Made by a program: the position numbers and the translations under genes
In this document: piece by piece, positions 26,733-35,785 of the stretch
Layout of the letters: each line of letters opens with the position of its first letter
Numbering within the stretch: the stretch's first letter is position 1
The notes under the pieces: generated by a model
The model's database searches: none
Seen by the model: only the letters and a program-made list of their open reading frames with translations
What the model was told of the DNA's origin: nothing
NCBI GenBank assembly: GCA_020073465.1
Contig: JAIQFC010000002.1
Span: 124,001 to 188,000, forward strand
DNA from: Terriglobia bacterium
GTDB lineage: Bacteria; Acidobacteriota; Terriglobia; Terriglobales; Acidobacteriaceae
Length of the DNA: 64,000 nucleotides
Direction: 5' to 3'

Positions 26733-29123
26733 TTACTGCCGTCCTTCTTTCAACGTCTGCTGGCAGTTGCTCGCGGCCGTGAGCACTTCGTTGAATGCAG
26801 TTTCCTTGCGCAAGTCCTTCAACAGAGGATCATCCAACAGCGCAGAGTAGGCACAGTAGTTCTGCTGCACGGCAGCCTTGAACAGGCGCAGCGCCGGTTC
26901 TTTTTGTCCGCAATACGCCATCAGGGCGCCAACGTGGTACCAGGCTTCAGGATCGGGTTCGGTCATAACCGAGGATTCCGCCTCGCGCACAATCCGGTCC
27001 AGGTCCGGCGGCCGCTGAGCGGCGACGCAGGCCGTCATCAACTCGCGGTGATAGATCGGAGACTTCGCCATATTCTTCGCGCTCACGCGTGCTTCGCCAA
27101 CGTTCCCCTCGGACAGGTAGACGTAGGGAGTCACCCATGCCGCCCACTCAGAACCGGCGTCGAGTTGGACGAAGTCCATCGCCCGCTCGCTCTTGCCCGC
27201 TTCCAGAAAAGCCCAGGCGCAGGAGCGGAAGTTGAAGTTGCCGGGATCGAGGGCGCGCGCCGAATTGCACTCCTGGGTCGCCTGGTCCAGCATCCCCGCA
27301 TAACGGAGCACATAGCTGAGCGCGAAGTGGGCGTCGGCGCTCTGGGGACGGCGGCGCACCAGGTCGGTGGCCGCGTCATAGGCCCGGCCCAGCTCTCCAC
27401 GCTCGACGCGGTTCGTGATCAGACTGCTGGCCGCTACTACCCGGTTCGGATCGAGCGCCAAGGCACGCTCATACGCCGCATTCGAGCGCTGGAACATCCG
27501 TTCTCCGCCACCGCCGAAGTCTGAGTCGAAGTAGTAGCGCTGCCCCAGGGCCTCCCACGCCGGAGCGTAGCTCGGGTCCTCTCCCACCACGTGCTCCAGG
27601 ACCTCGATGGCATCCTTGTTCGGCCCGGGATCGTGGGGCAGGGCGAGGCTGTGCAGGTACAGGTCGTACGCCTCCTGGCTCTTCGGGCGCGATGTTGAGG
27701 TATATCCCCCGCCAGCAACGCCCAGCGCGGGTAACAGTCCCCGCTGCACCTGCGTGCTCAACTGCTGCTGCAACGAGATCAGATCATTCACGGGGGCAGT
27801 GACGTCTTCCTGCCACAATACTCGCACCGTGGGCACGTCAATCGCCTCCAGCGTTACCACCAACTGGTCGCCCTGCCGCCGGAAATGTCCCCACAGCAGG
27901 CGACCTACGCGAAGTTCCTGTCCCACCTTGCGGGGGTCAAGGTCGAGTGCGACATATTTGCGGGTCACGGAGGTCGGGCGTACCTCCAGGGACCGGGAGT
28001 AGGTAAGTACGCTGGTCAACTCGTCCGCAAGGGCAAAACGCAGATAGTCGACGCTGAAGTCGCCGTTCATGTTCTGCAGCGGCAGCACTGCGATCGCGTT
28101 TTTCTGCTCGGCGTTAACCACCTCGCGGTGTTGATACCACCAGGCGCCAACCGCGGCCAGCACGGTGACCAGAAGAGCTACGGTGCCCAGCAGGAGATAA
28201 GTTTGCAGGCGGCTGGTTCTGCCAAATGTTTTCGTGGATACCCGCAACTTCGCCGTGTGGGTCGGGCTTTTGACCAGGCCGGACTCGGTTTCCCGCTTGA
28301 GCATGGTCAGGTCTGACCTGATCTCAGCGGCACTCTGGTAGCGATGGTTGCGGTCCTTTTCCATCGCTTTGCCGATGATCCCTTCCAGCTCGACCGGCAG
28401 CTTTGGGTTCAGATCCCGCGGAGGGATGGGCTTCTGGTGCAGGACCGCATTGAGGGTGACCAGCGAGTTGTTTCCAGTGAAGGGTTTCTTTCCCGTGGCC
28501 ATCTCGTACATGACCACGCCAAACGAGAACAAGTCGGTGCGTGCGTCGACGGTTTCGCTACGCGCCTGCTCCGGCGACATGTAGACGGCTGTTCCCGGAA
28601 TCACTCCCACGGCGGTAAGGGAGTTATCGGGGTTATCGTCGGTTCCGAGGTTGTGCACGAGCTTGGCCAGCCCGAAATCGAGGACCTTGACCTGCCCGCT
28701 GGGAGTCAGAAAGATATTTGCCGGCTTGATGTCGCGGTGGACGATGCCCTTGGCATGTGAGGCCACCAGAGCCTCGGCTACCTGGATGCTGATGTCGAGG
28801 CACGGCTCCAGTCCGATAGCGTGGCCGGCGATGCGCTGTTTCAGGCTCTCGCCCTCCAGCTTCTCCATCACGATGAAAGGATGGCCGTTGTTGTCCTCGA
28901 TGCCGTGAATGGTGCAGATGTTGGGATGGTTGAGTTGGGAGGCGGCTCGCGCTTCCCGTTCAAAGCGCTCCAGCGACTTGGGATCGCCGGCAAGATTTTC
29001 AGGAATAAACTTCAGGGCGACGTGGCGTCCCAGCTTGAGATCTTCAGCCTCGTAGACAACGCCCATACCACCGCCCCCTAGCTTTCCCAGGATGCGATAG
29101 TGGGACACTTGCTGGCCGATCAT
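26733..29123 (-). CDS. Membrane Ser/Thr protein kinase with TolB-like and TPR sensor region
   Basis: 796-residue protein. A Hanks-type kinase domain occupies about 8-275, with the Gly-rich loop [16 protein letters not shown], catalytic Lys38, HRDIKPAN (129-136), DFGLAK (149-154) and the [10 protein letters not shown] activation segment, so it looks active. One membrane helix (about 308-330) separates it from an extracytoplasmic part. That part starts with a TolB-N-like domain (about 342-470, [20 protein letters not shown]) and continues with TPR-like helices to the end. This arrangement is common in Acidobacteria and is thought to sense envelope or extracellular signals. A clear promoter lies 28 bases upstream. 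Confidence 0.93.
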   Translation of the reverse strand: MIGQQVSHYRILGKLGGGGMGVVYEAEDLKLGRHVALKFIPENLAGDPKSLERFEREARAASQLNHPNICTIHGIEDNNGHPFIVMEKLEGESLKQRIAGHAIGLEPCLDISIQVAEALVASHAKGIVHRDIKPANIFLTPSGQVKVLDFGLAKLVHNLGTDDNPDNSLTAVGVIPGTAVYMSPEQARSETVDARTDLFSFGVVMYEMATGKKPFTGNNSLVTLNAVLHQKPIPPRDLNPKLPVELEGIIGKAMEKDRNHRYQSAAEIRSDLTMLKRETESGLVKSPTHTAKLRVSTKTFGRTSRLQTYLLLGTVALLVTVLAAVGAWWYQHREVVNAEQKNAIAVLPLQNMNGDFSVDYLRFALADELTSVLTYSRSLEVRPTSVTRKYVALDLDPRKVGQELRVGRLLWGHFRRQGDQLVVTLEAIDVPTVRVLWQEDVTAPVNDLISLQQQLSTQVQRGLLPALGVAGGGYTSTSRPKSQEAYDLYLHSLALPHDPGPNKDAIEVLEHVVGEDPSYAPAWEALGQRYYFDSDFGGGGERMFQRSNAAYERALALDPNRVVAASSLITNRVERGELGRAYDAATDLVRRRPQSADAHFALSYVLRYAGMLDQATQECNSARALDPGNFNFRSCAWAFLEAGKSERAMDFVQLDAGSEWAAWVTPYVYLSEGNVGEARVSAKNMAKSPIYHRELMTACVAAQRPPDLDRIVREAESSVMTEPDPEAWYHVGALMAYCGQKEPALRLFKAAVQQNYCAYSALLDDPLLKDLRKETAFNEVLTAASNCQQTLKEGRQ

Positions 29124-29150
29124 TGTTAGCCTACGCCCCCACCCGGCGGT

Positions 29151-29179
29151 ATGTTAGGCCGCGAAGGGAATCCGGTCAA
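29151..29179 (-). promoter_or_regulatory. Sigma70-type promoter of the Ser/Thr kinase gene
   Basis: On the minus strand TTGACC (29179-29174) and TAACAT (29156-29151) are separated by exactly 17 bases. Transcription would start near 29144, giving a leader of about 20 bases before the ATG at 29123. The 250 bases beyond it, up to the DUF2934 gene, hold no recognised gene. Confidence 0.7.
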
Positions 29180-29430
29180 CTGTCTTTCTTTTCCATAAAA
29201 TACAGACAAAGCTGTGTCCCCCCGCTCCAGGCGCGTTCACCATCGGGATGGCCGCATTCTCAAGTCTCCCGCGGCGGGAATTTATCAACAGCCGTTCCCA
29301 AGTGGGAGAAAACACGTCCCTAAGTAAGATGCCGGTCCACAGGAGCCGCCATGGTTCAGGACTATCATGGAAAACAGCAAGGTGAAATCGGGCCGGAGAA
29401 CTCGCCCGAGTCAGAAGTAGGGAATCCTCC

Positions 29431-29817
29431 ATGGATGCAGCAGCAAAACGAGGTCAGCAAACGCCGCGCCCGGCAGAATCCCTGGCTGAACTGCAAGAGG
29501 CCATTCGGCGCCGGGCCGAGGAACTCTACGAACTCAGTGGAAGGGCCCAGGGACGGGATGTGCAGAACTGGGTCCAGGCGGAGGCGGAGGTCCGGCGCGA
29601 ATGGGAGGAGCGCACGGCACGCAAGGCGGCCATCGTCGTCAAGGTGGAAGGAGTGCGCTACGTCGGTGAATACAACGTTGCCGATGCGGACGGCTACACT
29701 CCTGGCGAGTTTGCGGCTGGCGAGGCCATCCCGGTCCGTCTCCAGGGCGACAAGATGTATGTGAAGCGTCCGAATGGGAAGGAACTGGAGACTGAGATCG
29801 TCAGCAGAACTGGCTAG
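29431..29817 (+). CDS. DUF2934 domain protein
   Basis: 128-residue cytoplasmic protein. Residues about 18-55 form the short helical DUF2934 domain (EAIRRRAEELYELSGRAQGR, then WVQAEAEVRREW). The rest is a beta-rich tail (KVEGVRYVGEYNVADADGY, PVRLQGDKMYVKR) with no family I recognise. DUF2934 proteins are abundant in Acidobacteria and Proteobacteria, and their function is unknown. It is the only plus-strand gene between 20 and 35.7 kb and stands alone. The ATG at 29431 fits the start of the domain. Confidence 0.85.
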   Translation: MDAAAKRGQQTPRPAESLAELQEAIRRRAEELYELSGRAQGRDVQNWVQAEAEVRREWEERTARKAAIVVKVEGVRYVGEYNVADADGYTPGEFAAGEAIPVRLQGDKMYVKRPNGKELETEIVSRTG

Positions 29818-29851
29818 ACAGTGGGAATGGCAGGCAGCACGACATCTGCCC

Positions 29852-31039
29852 CTATTCTGGGAACAGGCCTGCTGACGCTCCCACCCACTCCATATTCTTG
29901 TTGTGATCGACGCCCATCATCAGCCCGCGCCCCATGCGGATGATTGTGAGCACCGGAGTCAGCTGGTCAAGCCAGATGTACATGACCCGGACCTCGGCCT
30001 TCGTCCCGCCAAACGGCGTCTCAATCACGGGCTCGAAGTGCAGGCGCTCCTGCAGAATGTAGTCGGGACGCCTCTCAGCAGGAATCGCTGCAATTTCCTC
30101 CTTCTTCGGAGCAATCACCACTCCCAGCCCAGCAAAGGAATACAGCGGCTTCAGCGCGTAATTCTCGAGGTCGTCCGGAACGCGGGTAAGCTGGTCCAGA
30201 AACCATGTTTTGGGTACCGACTCGTGCTTCAGGTAAGGAATCGAAAACTTGCTGATACGGAAATACCAATTCGGATGCCCGGCCCACTCGACGTCGAGGT
30301 CGTCACGCCAGTCGAATACCAGCTTTACGCCTTTGCGTTGCAGTTCATCGACAATCGCGCGGTTATAGATGCGACGGACGGGTACGCGCTTCCCGCCGCG
30401 GTCGTAGTACAGCTGGTTTCCCTCTTTCTTGATCTCGGCGATGTCAACCGTGCGCACTCCCAGCATTTTTTCCGTGAGCATAAAATCCGGCAGCGTCTTC
30501 TGTTCCTGCGGGTGAATCTCCATCAGGATGACGTTCTCCGGATCGTGCCCGGCCACAATCGCCTGCTTCAAGAGAGCCCGGTAGGAAGCCGCCTTCAAGC
30601 CACTGAGAAAATAGTTCAGGTGCTTGTCCAGTCCGTACACGTCGATGTAGGCCTGGGCCAGCGTGCCCTGATAAGCATAGAGAGAAGGGAAGGCCTGCAA
30701 TTCCACCAACTTAGGATGCAATTGGCGCTGGGCATCGCGGACCAGCCCGAAATCCACCTGCACAAACATGGGATGTGACGCTTCGTTGGGGACTTTGAAT
30801 TCGGGCGGAATGGATTCGTCGGACTTCGCGCGGTATGCGGGACTTTCGACCAGCTGTCGGATCAGATCCTTTCCATCTTCCGCCATCCGATGAAGCAGCT
30901 CTTTGGGGAAGAAACAGGGAGTCTCAGACAAGCGAAATTGTACGTGCGTCCCGCAGGCGTCATCGATGCGCCGAAGGAACGTCTGGTATTTCTCGGGGGT
31001 AAAGCTGACGTTGAACTGCTTTCTGAAGGGAGGAATCAT
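29852..31039 (-). CDS. Predicted ATP-grasp-fold protein (glutathionylspermidine-synthase-like)
   Basis: 395-residue cytoplasmic protein without membrane segments. The C-terminal half has ATP-grasp-like landmarks: ENYALKPLYSFAGLGVVIAP (a Lys and Gly-rich loop as in ATP-binding), YILQERL, and EVRVMYIW near the end, where Mg/ATP ligands normally lie. The N-terminal half resembles the substrate-binding part of circularly permuted ATP-grasp ligases, but I cannot name the family. It is the last gene of the 35.6 to 29.9 kb minus-strand cluster, 70 bases after the M29-type peptidase gene. If the fold is right, it would form an amide bond using ATP. Confidence in the coding region is high and in the function low. 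Confidence 0.7.
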   Translation of the reverse strand: MIPPFRKQFNVSFTPEKYQTFLRRIDDACGTHVQFRLSETPCFFPKELLHRMAEDGKDLIRQLVESPAYRAKSDESIPPEFKVPNEASHPMFVQVDFGLVRDAQRQLHPKLVELQAFPSLYAYQGTLAQAYIDVYGLDKHLNYFLSGLKAASYRALLKQAIVAGHDPENVILMEIHPQEQKTLPDFMLTEKMLGVRTVDIAEIKKEGNQLYYDRGGKRVPVRRIYNRAIVDELQRKGVKLVFDWRDDLDVEWAGHPNWYFRISKFSIPYLKHESVPKTWFLDQLTRVPDDLENYALKPLYSFAGLGVVIAPKKEEIAAIPAERRPDYILQERLHFEPVIETPFGGTKAEVRVMYIWLDQLTPVLTIIRMGRGLMMGVDHNKNMEWVGASAGLFPE

Positions 31040-31109
31040 CAGTTGTACGCGCCGCTGTTCCGATCCCGCCGTCTGGGGCGAAGGGCGGGGCTAGAAGTTA
31101 GAAGCTGCC

Positions 31110-32192
31110 CTACGCCTCCACCAGGAACTTCCCATCGCGCATGATCTGCTCGTCGTCTACCCAGATGTTGAATTTCCGTCCTACGACATCAATGTGGGTC
31201 GACGAATCCCATTCCGCGCCCGTGTGTGCGCCGTAAGGATTGCCGAAAGCGATGTGCACGCCGGGATACTTCTCGTCCTGCAGAATCTGCCCGATTACAT
31301 CCTTCAAATCGATGTTGGTGCCGATGGCAAACTCGCCGACGCGGTCGCTGTTTTCGTCAGTGTGGGTGTATTTCCAAAAATCGTTTTCCAGTTCGCGATT
31401 CTCGGAGTGCGCCTCGGTCAGACGGTTGCCCTTCATCTGAATGGTCAGTGGATGCTCGCGCAGATTGCCGAACTTGGCGCACAGGTAGTCGCCCACGACA
31501 CCGTCAATCACGAACGTGCCGTTTACTTCGCCCGGGGTCGTGAAGATTTCGCCTCCGGGCAAGTTTCCCCACTTTTCCGGAGTGATGATGCCGCTGGTCT
31601 TCAACCAGCGGTAGTTCGGATTCAAATCCGCAGTCAGATCGGTGCCGGCAGCGGTTTTCGCACGAATCTTGCTGGCCTTGCGCACCATGTCGACAACCTT
31701 CTGGCTGAGCCGGTCGACTTTCTGGAAGTCCGCCCGCATTCCCTCCAGCATGATCTGGCGGTTGATGTTCACCATGTGCGCGTGCCGGATCTTGCGGCGG
31801 TTCACGACCTCCGTCATCTGCATGCGCGACTTCAGTTCGTTTCTCTGGGCCTGTACCGCGAAGATCGAAACCTGACTGCTCTCAAGATCATCCAGAAGCT
31901 CTTGCGGCAGGTCGTTCAGCGGACGCGGCGCCAGATCTTCGAGCACCCAGGCGCGGTAGGATGCGCCAAGGTCTTCGAGTTCATGCACAATCGCGGCGGC
32001 GATGTCGGCCGTGACTTTGTCCGTGATCACGCAGACTTTCTCGTCAGGCTGGACCCGCAGGCAAACCGTCACGGCGTTGCGTGCGCCAGGCGTGAATTCC
32101 GGATCAAACGGAATTTGATTGATTTGGGCGTCCCGCGCTCCGCTTTCTTTGCGAACGGTGAGATCGCCAGCTCGATCGACAGGAATGGTCAT
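31110..32192 (-). CDS. M29-type (thermophilic) aminopeptidase
   Basis: 360-residue metallopeptidase of family M29. The two-domain plan is visible, with an N-terminal helical/Rossmann-like part and a C-terminal part carrying the metal ligands: GGEIFTTP (Glu), GEFAIGTNIDL (Glu), GVHIAFGNPYG (His, Tyr nearby) and STHIDVV (His and Asp). The family removes N-terminal amino acids with a two-metal centre. Its ATG overlaps the stop of the upstream GCS2-type ligase gene by one base (TAATG), so the two proteins are translationally coupled. That coupling hints that the peptidase processes the product or substrate of the ligase. Confidence 0.85.
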   Translation of the reverse strand: MTIPVDRAGDLTVRKESGARDAQINQIPFDPEFTPGARNAVTVCLRVQPDEKVCVITDKVTADIAAAIVHELEDLGASYRAWVLEDLAPRPLNDLPQELLDDLESSQVSIFAVQAQRNELKSRMQMTEVVNRRKIRHAHMVNINRQIMLEGMRADFQKVDRLSQKVVDMVRKASKIRAKTAAGTDLTADLNPNYRWLKTSGIITPEKWGNLPGGEIFTTPGEVNGTFVIDGVVGDYLCAKFGNLREHPLTIQMKGNRLTEAHSENRELENDFWKYTHTDENSDRVGEFAIGTNIDLKDVIGQILQDEKYPGVHIAFGNPYGAHTGAEWDSSTHIDVVGRKFNIWVDDEQIMRDGKFLVEA

Positions 32193-33334
32193 TACCCTAC
32201 TTTTCTTTCGGCGGCCGGCTGTTCGCTTTCTGCGAGCCCGGCCTCCGTCTCCTCAATGATGTAATCGACAACTTTCTTCAGGTCCCCGGTTTCCTGAAAG
32301 ACCCGCAACTGCCGGTCCGCTCCGCTGCCGCGCTCCAGAATCTCGTGGATGTAATTGATCTCCTCGCGAGAATCGAGCTCATCGACTACGTCATCGATCA
32401 ACTCCAGATATTCATGAATCAAGTCGCGGGCCGGAACTTCCTTTTGCTTTCCGAAGTCGATCAGCTTCCCATCGAGTCCGTAGCGCGCGGCCCGCCACTT
32501 GTTTTCCATGATCAAGGCCCGCCGGTACAGACGGAACCCTTGGTTAGCGGAATAAAGTTTGTAGAGCTTGGCGACGGTCGCCTGAATCAGCGCGGCGAGA
32601 GCGATTGTCTCGTCGGCGCGCATGGGAATGTCGCACACCCGGAACTCGATGGTGTTGAAGAACGGATGCGGCCGGATGTCCCACCAGATCTTTTTCGCGT
32701 TGTCGATGCAATTTGTCTTGATCAGCAGCTTGATAAAGTTTTCGTACTCGCCCCAGCTGGGGAAGTAGTCGGGGATGTTGGTGCGGGGGAACTTGTCGAA
32801 TACTTTACAGCGATAGGACTTCAGACCGGTGTTCATTCCCAGCCAGAACGGCGAATTAGTCGAGAGCGCCAGAATATGCGGGAGAAAATAGCGCGCGTGA
32901 TTCATCATGTGGATCGCGGTCTCGCGATCCTCAATCCCGATGTGTACGTGCAGCCCGAAAATCAGATTGGCGCGCGCCACCAACTGCAGGTCTTCGACAA
33001 TATTCTTGTAGCGCTCGTCGGGATGAATCTCCTGGGTGCGCCAGTCAGAAAACGGATGCGTCGCCACTGCGGCCAGCCGCAAGTCATTCTCCCTGGCGAG
33101 CCTCACCATGTCGCGCCGCAGCTTCTTGACCTCGGCCTTGGCTTCTTTGATGTTCTTGCACACCGAGGTCCCAACCTCGACTACGGACTGGTGCATTTCC
33201 GCTTTCACCCGCTCCTGCAGAATCATCCTGCCCTTTTCCAGGATTTCGGCGTGGATGTGCGACCGAAGATCGCGGGTGACCGGATCGACTGTCTGATACT
33301 CCTCTTCAATCCCGATGGTGAAAGTAGGACTCAT
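32192..33334 (-). CDS. GCS2-type carboxylate-amine ligase (YbdK/GshA-like)
   Basis: 380-residue protein of the glutamate-cysteine ligase family 2. Typical motifs are FTIGIEEEYQTVDP at the N-terminus (acidic metal/ATP site), VEVGTSVCKNIKEA, GLHVHIGIEDRETA and FNTIEFRVCDIPMRADETIA. The family joins a carboxylate (often glutamate) to an amine or cysteine using ATP. The ATG at 33334 gives the normal family start. No ribosome site is evident, and a strong GC hairpin lies 9 bases before the ATG. Flanking ATP-grasp genes make this a candidate first enzyme of a small-peptide pathway. Confidence 0.9.
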   Translation of the reverse strand: MSPTFTIGIEEEYQTVDPVTRDLRSHIHAEILEKGRMILQERVKAEMHQSVVEVGTSVCKNIKEAKAEVKKLRRDMVRLARENDLRLAAVATHPFSDWRTQEIHPDERYKNIVEDLQLVARANLIFGLHVHIGIEDRETAIHMMNHARYFLPHILALSTNSPFWLGMNTGLKSYRCKVFDKFPRTNIPDYFPSWGEYENFIKLLIKTNCIDNAKKIWWDIRPHPFFNTIEFRVCDIPMRADETIALAALIQATVAKLYKLYSANQGFRLYRRALIMENKWRAARYGLDGKLIDFGKQKEVPARDLIHEYLELIDDVVDELDSREEINYIHEILERGSGADRQLRVFQETGDLKKVVDYIIEETEAGLAESEQPAAERKVG

Positions 33335-33343
33335 CGCGTGTGG

Positions 33344-33363
33344 CGCGGGCGCCCTCGCCCGCG
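33344..33363. repeat. GC-rich perfect hairpin upstream of the GCS2-type gene
   Basis: CGCGGGCG (33344-33351) pairs with CGCCCGCG (33356-33363) around a CCCT loop. It resembles a short repeat scattered through acidobacterial intergenic DNA, but only one copy is present here. Lying within the translation-initiation region of the GCS2-type gene, it may reduce or tune translation. The rest of the 144-base gap (to 33478) shows nothing else. Confidence 0.6.
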
Positions 33364-33478
33364 AAACTATCCAGGACCCAGGATGTTGACCCACAGACCC
33401 ACTCCCGCGGCGTTATTGGGCGACAGGACGGGTACGAACCAAGCCTTAACAGTATAACAATGACGCCAAAATACTGAC

Positions 33479-33829
33479 TCAGAACGTGTGATGCCTCTGA
33501 AACCAGGACAGCCACAGGAAAACGCCAACGAGAAGGAGCATCAATCCACTCAGGCAGATGGACAGTGCGGATAACAAGCCGCGCATCCAATGTCCCGGCG
33601 CAAATGCTCGGAACAGCAAGACGATCGCGGCTACCTGACTGATGAGCATCGCAACTACACCCCACGTTACGAACGTCTCGACCAGACCCCCAGCTACTGC
33701 CGTTAGCCCAGTAGCCTTGGTGTTCGAAATGCCAACGAACGCGTTAGCAAGACCGATCAGAGTCGGAATCCATGGCGCCCAAGCGAGCGCCACACCCCAA
33801 AGGAATCGCTTTTTCTTCAGATCGTCCAT
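33479..33829 (-). CDS. Small four-helix membrane protein
   Basis: 116-residue protein with three or four predicted membrane helices: FLWGVALAWAPWIPTLIGLA (about 8-28), a helix around FVTWGVVAMLISQVAAIVLL (about 50-70), and SALSICLSGLMLLLVGVFLW (about 88-107). I do not recognise the family. The ATG at 33829 is chosen because the upstream ATP-grasp gene ends at 33837, seven bases earlier, giving tight coupling. Its place inside the ligase cluster suggests it helps export or anchor the pathway, which is inference. Confidence 0.75.
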   Translation of the reverse strand: MDDLKKKRFLWGVALAWAPWIPTLIGLANAFVGISNTKATGLTAVAGGLVETFVTWGVVAMLISQVAAIVLLFRAFAPGHWMRGLLSALSICLSGLMLLLVGVFLWLSWFQRHHTF

Positions 33830-33836
33830 CGGATCG

Positions 33837-34832
33837 CTATGCCTTTGACTTCTTCCGCGCCGATCGTTTTGCGGGACTTTCACCACCCGTTTGTCCCGCC
33901 AACAACCCCGCCCAGCGCAACTCCTTCGCCGGATTCTTCCCGCTCAGTGCCATCTTCACCGCCATATCTGCTACGGCACTCACAATCCAGTCGAAATTCT
34001 CCTGCCCGACCGACGTGATCTCCGCATCTGGCGCCGGATTCAGGAAATCGATCGCATAGGGGATCCCACCCTCCACCGCAAACTCCACCGTGTTCAGGTC
34101 ATACCCGAGTGCCCGACACAACGTCAGAGCATCCTTCTCGATGCGATCGCGCAGCGCAGGCGACGACGGCGGTGGATTCCCCTTTACGTAGCGCTCATGA
34201 TGCGGGGCCCTGGGGTCGTACTTCATGATGTGCACTTTCTCCTGCCCCACGACGTAGCATCGGTAGTACTCCTCGAATTCGACTCCATGCTGCAACGTCA
34301 TGCACAGATCGCCGGTCTGGTTGTAGTGGTGGAAGAACTCCTCCGGTGAATGGACCTTGTAGACATGCTTCCAGCCACCCCCAGAGTATGGCTTCAGGAA
34401 CGCCGGGAAGCCGACGTAATCAAACAGTTCCTGCCAGTTCAGAGGAAAGATCAGGTTGCGCATCGACTGGTCAGTCGTTCCCTCGGGATGCTTGTTGTGG
34501 GGCAGGATCACGGTTGGAGGAATTGCCACGCCCAGCTTGTGCGCCAGCGCGTAGTTGAAGAACTTGTCGTCGGCTGTCCACCAGAAAGGATTGTTGACGA
34601 CGATCGTCCCGTGCAGCGCGGCATTCTTTAGATACGCGCGATAGAACTGAATATCCTGCGAGATTCGGTCAATGATGACGTCGTACCTCTTCGGCTCATC
34701 CATGCGGATCCCGCCGATCTTCACAAATTCCGCGGTGACGCCCTCGACATTCATCGAGTTGATCTTTTCTACTACGGCGGGCGGGAACGTATTTTCCATC
34801 CCAAAAAGGATTCCAATCTTTTTTGTACTCAC
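33837..34832 (-). CDS. ATP-grasp ligase (D-Ala-D-Ala ligase/RimK-like)
   Basis: 331-residue cytoplasmic protein with the ATP-grasp plan. The N-terminal pre-ATP-grasp part (KIGILFGMENTFPPAVV) precedes a Lys/Gly-rich ATP loop (FPAFLKPYSGGGWKHVYKV, about 145-165), EEYYRCYVVGQEKVHIMKYD, and the metal-binding end DLNTVEFAVEGGIPYAIDFL NPAPD region (split here; Glu and Asn near residues 257-275). The tail after 310 is basic. Such enzymes join a carboxylate to an amine or thiol via an acylphosphate. The start is GTG (34832) with AGGAG eight bases upstream. It is part of the minus-strand cluster with the GCS2-type ligase. Confidence 0.87.
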   Translation of the reverse strand: MSTKKIGILFGMENTFPPAVVEKINSMNVEGVTAEFVKIGGIRMDEPKRYDVIIDRISQDIQFYRAYLKNAALHGTIVVNNPFWWTADDKFFNYALAHKLGVAIPPTVILPHNKHPEGTTDQSMRNLIFPLNWQELFDYVGFPAFLKPYSGGGWKHVYKVHSPEEFFHHYNQTGDLCMTLQHGVEFEEYYRCYVVGQEKVHIMKYDPRAPHHERYVKGNPPPSSPALRDRIEKDALTLCRALGYDLNTVEFAVEGGIPYAIDFLNPAPDAEITSVGQENFDWIVSAVADMAVKMALSGKNPAKELRWAGLLAGQTGGESPAKRSARKKSKA

Positions 34833-34843
34833 AGCAATTCTCC

Positions 34844-34913
34844 TGTAGAGACGTTGCCTGCGGCGTCTCTGGTGCGCCTCAGCAAGAAAGACGTAGCAAG
34901 CTACATCTCTACG
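34844..34913. repeat. Dispersed intergenic repeat B, copy 2
   Basis: 70 bases related to 23493-23558 (shared ends tgtagag and ctacg, shared core gacgtagcaagctac). It is in the same orientation and in the same kind of place: 12 bases upstream of a minus-strand start codon and 10 bases past the stop of the gene before it. The outer arms TGTAGAGACGT and the mirrored end CATCTCTACG can form a long hairpin. Confidence 0.8.
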
Positions 34914-34922
34914 ATTTCAAGC

Positions 34923-35633
34923 CTAGAAGTACTTCACCGCCATCCTCAACCACAGGGGCCAGTCATGCTTGGAATGACCCCCCCAAACGTCGAGCCAATG
35001 CGGAACGGCCTTGGCATTCAGGATGGCTGAGAACTTGATGTTCTGATCCAGGCACATGTCCCAGTCCGCCGAGCCCAGTACGATCTTCATCTGCCGGTAG
35101 CGGCTCAAGAACCAGTCATCGGACATGTTGGGGAGGAAATCCGGCGGATTATTGAAATAACAATCGTCGTCGTAATAGCCATCGAGAAACTGGTGAATGT
35201 CGAAGGCCCCGCTCATGCTCACGCAATGCGTGACGACGTCGGGATGCTTCAGCGAGAAATTCACCGCGTGATAGCCGCCAAAGCTGCATCCGGTCGCTGC
35301 CAGCCGGGGCACTTGATTCTTCCAGCGAATGAAGGGCACAAATTCGTGCAGGATGTAGCGCTCGTACTGCAGATGGCGCAGCACCCGCACCCGGGGATGC
35401 ACGCCCTTGTTGTACCAACTCTCAGTGTCGACGCCGTCGGGACAGAAGACCTGCAGATCGCCGCGCTCGATCTTGGGCGCCAACACGCCGATCATCCCGC
35501 GATCTTCATATTCGAAGAACTTCCCCATGGAAGTGGGGAAGACCAGCAGCGGTGTGCCCGCATGACCGAAGACGAGCGCCTCCATATCTCGGTGCAGTTC
35601 CTGGCTGTATGCCTTGTGGTATTCACGGTTCAT
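34923..35633 (-). CDS. Esterase-D-type alpha/beta hydrolase
   Basis: 236-residue alpha/beta hydrolase of the putative esterase group (the fold that includes S-formylglutathione hydrolase and enterobactin esterases). The nucleophile elbow GCSFGG (about residue 115), an acidic residue near GSADWD and the His in GGHSKHDWPLW make a full catalytic triad. There is no signal peptide, so the protein is cytoplasmic. It is the first gene of the minus-strand cluster with two ATP-grasp proteins, a GCS2-type ligase and an M29 peptidase. It is separated from the next gene by repeat B. Substrate unknown; an ester or thioester of the pathway product is possible. Confidence 0.87.
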   Translation of the reverse strand: MNREYHKAYSQELHRDMEALVFGHAGTPLLVFPTSMGKFFEYEDRGMIGVLAPKIERGDLQVFCPDGVDTESWYNKGVHPRVRVLRHLQYERYILHEFVPFIRWKNQVPRLAATGCSFGGYHAVNFSLKHPDVVTHCVSMSGAFDIHQFLDGYYDDDCYFNNPPDFLPNMSDDWFLSRYRQMKIVLGSADWDMCLDQNIKFSAILNAKAVPHWLDVWGGHSKHDWPLWLRMAVKYF

Positions 35634-35785
35634 TTTTCGGGTGGCCCGGCAGACGAAGTATCTTACCCGATGATGGGCCGGCCCTCCTACTTGTTGAAGA
35701 ATGTGGTGCGACGTGAGTGCAGCCAGCGCGAGATCGTCGTCCCCTTACCGCGGCTGCTTTCCGAAATGATATCGTGATACGAGAT

